Source: Phycisphaerales bacterium UBA3190 (GTDB lineage Bacteria; Planctomycetota; Phycisphaerae; Phycisphaerales; UBA1924). Taken from it: DNA of 6,485 nt. The notes under the pieces were generated by a model. That model worked only from the letters and a program-made list of their open reading frames with translations, did not search any database and was not told where the DNA came from. Of this stretch, positions 1 through 4,749 are shown piece after piece (the stretch's first letter is position 1; the number at the start of each line of letters is the position of its first letter). The stretch spans positions 36,814 through 43,298 of the forward strand of contig DEXG01000011.1 in assembly GCA_002364005.1 (NCBI GenBank), in the 5' to 3' direction. Position numbers and translations under genes: made by a program.

Positions 1-56
1 GGCAATGGGCAATGGGCAATGGGCAATAGGCAATGGGCAACGGGCAATAGGCAGTG
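1..56. repeat. Heptamer tandem repeat (GGCAATG/A), 8 copies
   Basis: Eight head-to-tail copies of a 7-base unit run from the first base. The consensus is GGCAATG, with GGCAATA, GGCAACG and GGCAGTG variants. The array may extend beyond the left window edge. It resembles the short tandemly repeated heptamers known from cyanobacteria in form, not necessarily in origin. No coding role is evident. Copy-number variation by slippage is expected for such arrays. Confidence 0.95.
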
Positions 57-94
57 GGAACTGAACAGGGTGCCACCCATCAACGACCACGCAT

Positions 95-281
95 CCTCCC
101 CCGCACATGCGGGGTAGGTGGATTCGGCGCAGCCGAAGACGGAGGGGGCTTCTTCTTGTCCCTCCCCCGCGCCTTCTGGTGAGGTGGGTCCGCTGCACGC
201 GGAGCTCGAGGGGGTTTCTTCTTGTCCTTCCCCGCGCCCTCGCGGGGAGGTGCCCGAGGAACGAGGGCGGAGGGGTCTTGG
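95..281. repeat. Three tandem 66-base hairpin units (GC-rich intergenic repeat family)
   Basis: Units begin at 95, 161 and 227, an exact 66-base period; the third is diverged and lacks the tail. Each unit has a first palindrome (CCTCCCCCGC with GCGGGGTAGG around an ACAT loop in unit 1). It is followed by AGGTG at offset 21, a second small palindrome, then a G-run. In units 1 and 2 a TTCTTCTTGTC tail follows. The second palindrome differs in sequence but stays complementary: TTCGGC/GCCGAA at 124-137, TCCGC/GCGGA at 189-203, GCCC/GGGC at 252-268. The first palindrome is decayed in unit 2. A related palindrome lies at 6453-6476. An open frame crosses the array, but it is better explained as repeat DNA. 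Confidence 0.85.
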
Positions 282-297
282 AACTCGAGCGATATGT

Positions 298-318
298 GAA
301 GCCCCCTCCGATCCACCT
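298..318 (-). repeat. Inverted, internally deleted fragment of the 66-base repeat
   Basis: Read on the minus strand, this segment gives AGGTGGAT followed directly by CGGAGGGGGCTTC. These match the two flanks of the second palindrome in unit 1 (116-123 and 140-152), with that palindrome missing. It is therefore a remnant in opposite orientation to the array at 95-281. The following 90 bases (319-411) hold no gene and form the C-rich leader of the next gene. Confidence 0.6.
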
Positions 319-411
319 ATGGCGGACCACCTTTGGCGGATCGCGTTGAGGGACAAACACACGCCACCCACCACCAAAAGTTTCCCGCCCATCACCCCCC
401 AACAATCCCCC

Positions 412-879
412 ATGCCCCGATCCACAACATCACTCTTCGTCCTCCTCGCCGCCATCCTCATCCTCCCGGGCTGCGTCGCGGCCGTCCCGCTTCTCTCGGC
501 CGGTGCCGCCGCGGGCAGCGCAGGCAAGGCCGGCTACAGCTTCTGGAACTCGGGGGTGCTTACCTATGTAGATGAGGGAAGCGCCGACGAGATGAATCTG
601 GCCATGAGCCGTACGATCGAGCGGCTCGACCTGGACCTGCACGAGACCAAGGTCCGCCTCGACGACGACGGCCAACTCCGCAGCCGCTGGCGGTCGATCC
701 GCACCGACCGGAGTCACCTGGTCACCATCGAGGTCCGACCGCTGACGGAAGCGATGATCGAGGTCAAAATCAACGCCGGCGCCTTCGGCAACAAAGCCGC
801 CGCCGAACTCATCGCCGATCGGCTGAAGGCGGAGCTGGATGAGATTCAGGCGGCGGGGGACGATTCAACGGTCGATTGA
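412..879 (+). CDS. Small lipoprotein, DUF3568-like
   Basis: The 155-residue product is a predicted lipoprotein. It has a short basic N-terminus, a hydrophobic stretch (residues 8-18) and a lipobox L18-P19-G20-C21, so Cys21 would be lipidated and the protein anchored in a membrane facing the periplasm. After a small Ala/Gly-rich segment (22-40) comes a compact alpha/beta domain (about 41-143). The pattern is GYSFW...G.L, then a helix with SADEMNLAMSRTIERLDLDL, beta strands around VTIEVRP and MIEVKINAGAFG, and a terminal helix. This fits the DUF3568 family, whose function is unknown; the assignment is from pattern memory. The frame is open back to 118, but that part is repeat DNA, so the ATG right before the signal peptide was chosen. 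There is no Shine-Dalgarno; the leader just upstream is C-rich. A REP hairpin starts 6 bases after the stop. Confidence 0.85.
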   Translation: MPRSTTSLFVLLAAILILPGCVAAVPLLSAGAAAGSAGKAGYSFWNSGVLTYVDEGSADEMNLAMSRTIERLDLDLHETKVRLDDDGQLRSRWRSIRTDRSHLVTIEVRPLTEAMIEVKINAGAFGNKAAAELIADRLKAELDEIQAAGDDSTVD

Positions 880-885
880 CTGGCC

Positions 886-925
886 GGGTGCCCTGCTTTA
901 CTCCGCCGAAGGCGGATAAAGCAGG
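886..925 (+). repeat. Single REP-type palindrome behind the lipoprotein gene
   Basis: A GGGTGC head (886-891) is followed by a hairpin. The outer 9-bp stem is CCTGCTTTA/TAAAGCAGG, with a single bulged C at 901. The inner 6-bp stem is TCCGCC/GGCGGA around a GAA loop. The architecture is the same as in the paired elements at 3035 and 3738, with compensated base-pair changes. Its place right after a stop suggests it also limits read-through or protects the 3' end, but no T-run follows. The next bases (about 932-970, GTGCCACTGCC... and GCGGGACCCGC) may be a decayed second half. Confidence 0.85.
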
Positions 926-976
926 AGCAGAGGATGTGCCACTGCCTGTGAGCGGGACCCGCGAGTCAACGAGTCC

Positions 977-1005
977 TTGCAAAGGTCATTGGTTTCGGGC
1001 ACAAT
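977..1005 (+). promoter_or_regulatory. Candidate sigma-70-type promoter for the 1098/2263 operon
   Basis: TTGCAA (977-982) and CACAAT (1000-1005) each match the -35 and -10 consensus at 4 of 6 bases with an optimal 17-base spacer. Transcription would start near 1012, leaving a leader of about 86 bases before the GTG at 1098. This is a weak-consensus match only. Confidence 0.35.
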
Positions 1006-1084
1006 GATACAAGGGCATGGATGTGTCAGGAGACCTGCATGTTCTGTATGTTGGTCCGTTCCGGTGTGATTGAAAGACATCTTT

Positions 1085-1089
1085 GAGGA
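1085..1089 (+). promoter_or_regulatory. Ribosome binding site choosing the GTG start at 1098
   Basis: GAGGA lies 8 bases before GTG 1098. The upstream in-frame TTG at 1083 overlaps this site and has no such site of its own, so GTG is preferred. Confidence 0.6.
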
Positions 1090-1097
1090 ATGATCGG

Positions 1098-2258
1098 GTG
1101 GCATACCAAACAGATCGCATTCGATTGTGTCGCTCCGCTGCTGCCGCGGTCATTCTCGCAATCGCTCTACTGTCGCAGAGCGTCGGTGCGATGCAGGCAA
1201 CGGGTCTCTCCAGCAATCAGCGAGAAGCTTCTATCCGATCGCTGCTGAAGTTCTGTATCGGGCCGACTGTTGTTCAGCAACCCGTAGCAGTCACATGCAC
1301 AGAAGAGCGGGACCCCTGGGGCACAAGGTCTCAGGTCGAGGCGGAGTTGCGTCGATATGAAAACCGACCGGATCACCCAAAGCGAGGGCTTCTCAGGTAT
1401 CAGCTCTCAATGTTTGATCAGCCGAAGAGAGAGCTCATGTATTGCCTTACGCCGGACGGGGATTGGCTCTTCGAGAGCTACGGCGTGCGATACGCCCAGG
1501 CCGGCAACTTCCGTTGGATGTTGTCAAAGCCAGAAGGCGGTCAGCTCACGATTATCAAAGCCGGGGTTCCTTACCCTTCGGGTTACAATATCGGGCAACT
1601 CAAGCAAGGCATGCTCAGGCTTCACCGACGCCTGTTTCATGCCGGGTTTGGCGAACGCATCACCGGATCCGATATCAGCATACTGAACGCATCAGCGACC
1701 CGGTGGTCAGCGAAGGTCTCTGTGTCCGATGGTCATCGCAGCGAGATCGCGCTCGTCGACGGCAAGTGGGCCGGGTCGCGCCCAGTCATATCCGTTGTGC
1801 GGTCTGAATCTGGCGAGACCCCCATCCTGTTCGAGCAAATCGAGTTTGATTCGCACGATTCCAACACCGATCTCAGCTCGTTTTCATATGCAACGGGCTG
1901 CCGGAGCGAAGATGAATCCTCGGAGTCGTCTGTCGTGTTCGTTACCACAAGGGCGGAGTCGCCGAGTGACGATGAGGCGGTCGCACTCGTTTCGGTCCCG
2001 GACCTCGAGTCCGCAGCAACGGTCAAAGACTTTCGTGATCCGAAGTCGCCGAGCTTCGATTCGTACACCGATGCCGCTTTGACATCGTGGGACAAGAAGA
2101 AAGGGGCTGATGTGTACGAGACGAGCAGGCTTGTGTCAGGCAGTGCGAGTCCTGCAGCATCCGTCACGCCGGCGCGTCGCAACAACAAGTGGGTCGCGAT
2201 CGCCCTCACCGCGGTTGTACTTATCGCGGGGGTTGTCCTGTATATCAGGAGCAGATAG
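1098..2258 (+). CDS. Exported protein of unknown function with C-terminal membrane anchor
   Basis: I do not recognise the family. The 386-residue product starts with a Sec-type signal peptide: basic residues at 7-12, a hydrophobic core at about 14-25 (AAAAVILAIALL), and probable cleavage after the VGA at 29-31. A mixed domain follows with many aromatic and beta-like stretches (about 100-265), then an acidic Ser-rich segment near 275-285 (ESSESS). A Ser/Pro/Ala linker (about 347-358) leads to a C-terminal transmembrane helix at 365-383, with RRNNK before it and RSR after it. This suggests an extracytoplasmic domain held by a C-terminal anchor. A signal peptide plus C-terminal anchor resembles cell-surface sorting layouts, but no PEP or LPXTG motif is seen. 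The pilin-like gene starts 4 bases after the stop, indicating one transcript and possible translational coupling. A LolA-like beta fold is possible but unproven. Confidence 0.75.
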   Translation: MAYQTDRIRLCRSAAAAVILAIALLSQSVGAMQATGLSSNQREASIRSLLKFCIGPTVVQQPVAVTCTEERDPWGTRSQVEAELRRYENRPDHPKRGLLRYQLSMFDQPKRELMYCLTPDGDWLFESYGVRYAQAGNFRWMLSKPEGGQLTIIKAGVPYPSGYNIGQLKQGMLRLHRRLFHAGFGERITGSDISILNASATRWSAKVSVSDGHRSEIALVDGKWAGSRPVISVVRSESGETPILFEQIEFDSHDSNTDLSSFSYATGCRSEDESSESSVVFVTTRAESPSDDEAVALVSVPDLESAATVKDFRDPKSPSFDSYTDAALTSWDKKKGADVYETSRLVSGSASPAASVTPARRNNKWVAIALTAVVLIAGVVLYIRSR

Positions 2259-2262
2259 GACA

Positions 2263-3009
2263 ATGAGCAGGGCGTTCACACTCATCGAGCTGATGGTCAC
2301 CGTCCTGGTGATCGCGATCCTGGTCGGCATCTCGATCCCTGCAATGTCGTTTGTCAGAAATCGAGCAAAGGAAGCCGTTTCATTCTCCAACCTGCGCACC
2401 CACGCCCAAGCAATCACGGCGTACACAACAGACAACTCGGACAGTTTTCCGTATTTCACCGTCCCCGGCGAACTGGTCGAGATCGACAATCCACCGTTTT
2501 TAGTTGCCCACTTGCAGTATTTCGACATGCACAGGGTTTGGCATCTCGGCCTCGCATGGGACTACTACTCGCTCAACCATACAGCCGAGATCTTCCGTTC
2601 GCCCCGGACGCGTGAACCCGGCGACTTGGACCTCGTGTTCGCCGACTACTTCTACCCCTGCGCATTCATCGCAAGGCCGGACTACTGGACTGCGGAGGGC
2701 CGGCTGGAAGGGACTTCCCAGTGGGTTGGAACATCGACCCATCAGGTGCGCTATTCCTCCGCAAAGGCGGTCATGGTCGAGTCGAGACCGTATCTGGATG
2801 AAGTTCGAGTACCTGCTGATGTGCTGCGGACATCGCTGCCGATGGCCTTCGTCGACGGCAGCGCAGAGGCGTTGGGCGTTCAATCTCGCATCTATGGATA
2901 TGAAAAGGGCGACGGCTACATCAACTCCCAGTATGGGGCGGTGCACTACATCAACTTCCTCGACGGCCTGCACACCGTTCGCGGGGTCGAGGGCAGAGAC
3001 AGAAAATAG
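2263..3009 (+). CDS. Type IV pilin / type II pseudopilin-like protein
   Basis: The 248-residue protein opens with a class III signal: MSRA then FTLIELMV. Prepilin peptidase would cut between Ala4 and Phe5 and methylate Phe5. The conserved +5 glutamate is Glu9, and the hydrophobic N-terminal helix spans about 5-27. Ala rather than the usual Gly sits before the cut, which the enzyme family can tolerate. The C-terminal region carries FVDGSAEAL (196-204) and a DG...GRD tail (about 234-246), like many planctomycete prepilin-type proteins (DUF1559-like; family assignment from memory). The globular part is rich in Tyr and Trp. A longer upstream frame exists, but the start directly before the pilin motif is clear. 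AGGAG at 2247-2251 lies 11 bases upstream, inside the preceding gene. It is a probable subunit of a pilus or secretion pseudopilus; no assembly genes are in the window. Confidence 0.9.
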   Translation: MSRAFTLIELMVTVLVIAILVGISIPAMSFVRNRAKEAVSFSNLRTHAQAITAYTTDNSDSFPYFTVPGELVEIDNPPFLVAHLQYFDMHRVWHLGLAWDYYSLNHTAEIFRSPRTREPGDLDLVFADYFYPCAFIARPDYWTAEGRLEGTSQWVGTSTHQVRYSSAKAVMVESRPYLDEVRVPADVLRTSLPMAFVDGSAEALGVQSRIYGYEKGDGYINSQYGAVHYINFLDGLHTVRGVEGRDRK

Positions 3010-3015
3010 ACAATC

Positions 3016-3034
3016 GCCGGGTGCCATCCCCGGC
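3016..3034 (+). repeat. Extra REP head forming a small hairpin before REPIN A
   Basis: GCCGGG (3016-3021) pairs with CCCGGC (3029-3034) around a 7-base loop. GGGTGCC, the head of the REP elements, occurs here at 3019-3025 and again at 3035-3041, so the head is duplicated. This suggests nested or repeated insertion. It lies 6 bases after the pilin-like stop and may add to termination. Confidence 0.55.
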
Positions 3035-3133
3035 GGGTGCCCTGCTTCACTTCGCCGAAGGCGAATGAAGCAGGAACGGGAGACGCACGACAACCTGCTT
3101 TGTCCGCCTTTGGCGGATCAAAGCAGGGCACCT
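3035..3133. repeat. REPIN-like element A: two REP hairpins in inverted orientation
   Basis: The 99-base element has GGGTGC (3035-3040) plus hairpin 3041-3074, a 19-base spacer, and an inverted hairpin 3094-3127 ended by GCACCT. Hairpin 1 has outer stem CCTGCTTCA/TGAAGCAGG and inner stem TTCGCC/GGCGAA. Hairpin 2, read on the minus strand, has CCTGCTTTG/CAAAGCAGG and TCCGCC/GGCGGA with the bulge at the same place. Stem differences between the two are compensated. The element sits between convergent genes, 25 bases after one stop and 10 bases from the other, so it is also a candidate bidirectional terminator. Confidence 0.9.
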
Positions 3134-3143
3134 AGCTCTACCA

Positions 3144-3668
3144 TCAAAGTGGTACTGAAGCATCAGGATGATAAATACACACCAAACACCGACTCCAGCT
3201 ATCAGCTAAATCGTCTGTTTCAAAGGGCCATGCAATATACTGAAGTGCATAGTGCCTGTTGGTCATATTCACGGCATGCTCATCAGCTATTTCTACTTTA
3301 AAACTTATTCCAGAATACAAGCCGTTGATGTAGTCAGATCTAAGGCAGAGCACGATCGATGGCGGCTCGCTGCAGCTCAAGTTTTCTTGCACTGCAAGCT
3401 CAAGGCTGGGCGGGTAGTTGAAAATGTCAGTCCCAGAACAATCACTGAGCGGAATGCAAATACAGAGATGATGTCGATTTCGATCCCAGCTCGTCGATTT
3501 CGAGGCACTGTTCATGCACTCAAAGATCAAGCTCGTCGTGATCTGTTCGTGATCGATGCCTTCCAGGTAATCAAGGTGATATCCGATGCCCGAAGATCCT
3601 TCATCGAGTTGATCTGCATACCCGGCAAGGACTTCATCGATTTCGCGTTCTATCTCGCGGCTGTTCAT
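3144..3668 (-). CDS. Hypothetical cytosolic protein, Cys-rich
   Basis: I do not recognise the family. The 174-residue product begins with a charged helix (residues 1-24). No signal peptide or membrane segment is visible. It contains eight cysteines, including a CIC at 69-71 and a CLVC at 161-164; metal binding is possible, but the set does not form a known motif. The start was set at the ATG at 3668 because AGGAG lies 5 bases upstream; the frame is open further back to 3719 without a comparable site. The gene is AT-richer than its surroundings: bases 3241-3300 contain 25 G/C of 60, against 41 of 60 for rimO at 5101-5160. It lies between two REPIN-like elements. A 142-residue frame overlaps on the plus strand but lacks a good ribosome site. 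It may be a toxin, antitoxin or immunity-type cargo gene, but nothing in the sequence proves that. Confidence 0.65.
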   Translation of the reverse strand: MNSREIEREIDEVLAGYADQLDEGSSGIGYHLDYLEGIDHEQITTSLIFECMNSASKSTSWDRNRHHLCICIPLSDCSGTDIFNYPPSLELAVQENLSCSEPPSIVLCLRSDYINGLYSGISFKVEIADEHAVNMTNRHYALQYIAWPFETDDLADSWSRCLVCIYHPDASVPL

Positions 3669-3673
3669 CGGCA

Positions 3674-3678
3674 CTCCT
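3674..3678 (-). promoter_or_regulatory. Ribosome binding site of the 3144-3668 gene
   Basis: On the minus strand AGGAG is followed by 5 bases and then ATG. It fixes the start at 3668 rather than at 3719. Confidence 0.7.
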
Positions 3679-3734
3679 GAAACATTCTCCCTGTATGGTA
3701 ACTTTGGGCGGGCTGCCATGCAGCTGCCGCCCCG

Positions 3735-3839
3735 GCCGGGTGCCCTGCTTCACTTCGCCAAAGGCGAATGAAGCAGGAATGGGAGACGCACGACAACCTG
3801 CTTTGTCCGCCTTTGGCGGATCAAAGCAGGGCACCCGGC
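3735..3839. repeat. REPIN-like element B, near-identical to element A
   Basis: The core at 3738-3836 is 99 bases, the same length as the core at 3035-3133, and differs at three places: loop base 3760, spacer base 3780 and end base 3836. The palindromic ends reach further here (GCCGGGTGC...GCACCCGGC), giving the more complete copy. It lies 4 bases beyond the stop of the 3844-4512 gene and about 66 bases upstream of the start of the 3144-3668 gene. It may therefore separate their transcription. Confidence 0.9.
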
Positions 3840-3843
3840 TGTA

Positions 3844-4512
3844 TTATAAGGTGAAGATGTGATTAATTCGAGATAGATAACCCAGACTTGACTCAGTAGC
3901 TTTGCAAAAACTAGATACCTTGGATGGTGAATACCCCAAGGACGCCACAAAGTATCCATCCATGATCTGTACGCATTCGATATCGTCTGGCACCTCGGCT
4001 TCGATCATCTGTTGAGTTATTTTTTGTTTCACGGCGCACCCACTAGTTGAGCAGAGCCACCAGTGGCGTTCACCAATATTTCTTTTAGTGAAGTTTCCGA
4101 ATCGTCGGTCCCATGGGCCTCTGTCGGCCCATGGCTTGTAGTACTCTTCGATTCTGATACCGCTGATAGAACCCTCAGGGACTTTGGCAACAAACGCTAT
4201 GCGGCATCCAAGCACGCTGGTCCTTCTGTGCATCGTTTTGTAGTTTGCAAACAGCCAAGTCTGCGCATTCATATTGTATAAAAAAGGCGCTTGAATATCG
4301 TTTGAAAACATTTCTGTAGGTAGAGCGTTTGCGAACTCGGTGTCTCTCAGGCGGATTCCATAGTTGGCGAGTTCCCAGTCTTCGCTATCAAGTTCACGGA
4401 GAATCGCTTTGCCGAGCTTAATGCGTTCGCGTCGTTGCTCAGAAATCGAGTAGATTGCTAGCAGGGTGATTCCAGCTACTAGGCATGATAAAACTATTGT
4501 ATTGTAAGTCAA
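3844..4512 (-). CDS. Hypothetical membrane-anchored protein
   Basis: I do not recognise the family. The 222-residue product has one N-terminal transmembrane helix (about 5-22) followed at once by a basic stretch (RRERIKLGK, 27-35). By the positive-inside rule, the roughly 190-residue C-terminal domain probably faces the cytoplasm. That domain is rich in aromatic residues (for example EEYYKPW at 122-128 and HWWLCSTSGC at 150-159) and has a helix-prone start. The start codon is TTG, supported by GGAGG 5 bases upstream; no ATG lies near. Base composition is AT-rich like the neighbouring 3144-3668 gene. Both lie on the same strand, with a REPIN-like element between them, suggesting joint acquisition. 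The upstream region carries an operator-like palindrome. A role as a signalling or effector protein is only speculation. Confidence 0.7.
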   Translation of the reverse strand: MTYNTIVLSCLVAGITLLAIYSISEQRRERIKLGKAILRELDSEDWELANYGIRLRDTEFANALPTEMFSNDIQAPFLYNMNAQTWLFANYKTMHRRTSVLGCRIAFVAKVPEGSISGIRIEEYYKPWADRGPWDRRFGNFTKRNIGERHWWLCSTSGCAVKQKITQQMIEAEVPDDIECVQIMDGYFVASLGYSPSKVSSFCKATESSLGYLSRINHIFTL

Positions 4513-4517
4513 GTCGG

Positions 4518-4522
4518 CCTCC
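4518..4522 (-). promoter_or_regulatory. Ribosome binding site deciding the TTG start at 4512
   Basis: GGAGG on the minus strand ends 5 bases before TTG. This is a full-strength Shine-Dalgarno and the main support for a non-ATG start. Confidence 0.7.
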
Positions 4523-4553
4523 GTGCTTATACAGCTGGTCGGTATAGCGATTT

Positions 4554-4572
4554 CAGATCATACACTGATCTG
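4554..4572. promoter_or_regulatory. Operator-like perfect inverted repeat over a candidate minus-strand -10
   Basis: CAGATCA and TGATCTG form a perfect 7-bp inverted repeat with a 5-base centre (TACAC). On the minus strand it includes TATGAT (4557-4562), a 5-of-6 match to the -10 box. The -35 candidate TTGTGA (4582-4587) is weak, with a 19-base spacer. A repressor dimer site that controls the 3844-4512 gene would fit; a chance small hairpin is the alternative. Confidence 0.4.
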
Positions 4573-4650
4573 TCTGCCGCTTCACAATCACTACCCTTGC
4601 CTCTGGAGTAGGTCTTCTCCGCATATGGCCACATCAAAAAAACCTCTTTC

Positions 4651-4695
4651 TCCTCCTGTGTGTGCTCCGTGTGCTCTCTGTGCCCTCTGTGGTAA
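4651..4695. repeat. 9-base periodic CTCTGTG-type repeat in the rimO upstream region
   Basis: From 4660 four 9-base units follow each other: GTGTGCTCC, GTGTGCTCT, CTGTGCCCT, CTGTGGTAA, with a C/T-rich run ahead of them. On the minus strand the unit reads CACAGAGRG, in one frame encoding HRGHREHTEHT. From memory, this kind of sequence recurs between genes in many environmental bacteria and gives rise to spurious short protein predictions. It is not a gene. Its closeness to rimO may place it in the leader transcript. Confidence 0.7.
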
Positions 4696-4749
4696 GTCTT
4701 TCCCCACAAACCAATAGCACCCCGATATCCCCGCATACCATTCCCCCCA

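Noticed and set aside
95..281. CRISPR array
   Set aside because: The units are contiguous 66-base hairpin repeats with no unique spacers between them.
118..411. Upstream extension of the lipoprotein reading frame (98 extra residues)
   Set aside because: It runs through the 66-base hairpin repeats, and the signal peptide with lipobox begins only at 412.
1733..2263. 176-residue minus-strand frame
   Set aside because: It is antisense to the exported-protein gene and has no start signal or domain.
2946..3131. Short minus-strand frame in element A (and its twin at 3634-3834)
   Set aside because: Both are translations of the REPIN-like element; near-identical peptides result from repeat identity.
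3252..3680. 142-residue plus-strand frame antisense to the 3144-3668 gene
   Set aside because: It has no convincing ribosome site, whereas the minus-strand frame has AGGAG at the right distance. It cannot be fully excluded.
3035..3839. Integron attC sites flanking gene cassettes
   Set aside because: The layout is suggestive, but the GTTRRRY/RYYYAAC core sites and the two-box attC architecture are missing; a paired-REP structure fits base by base.
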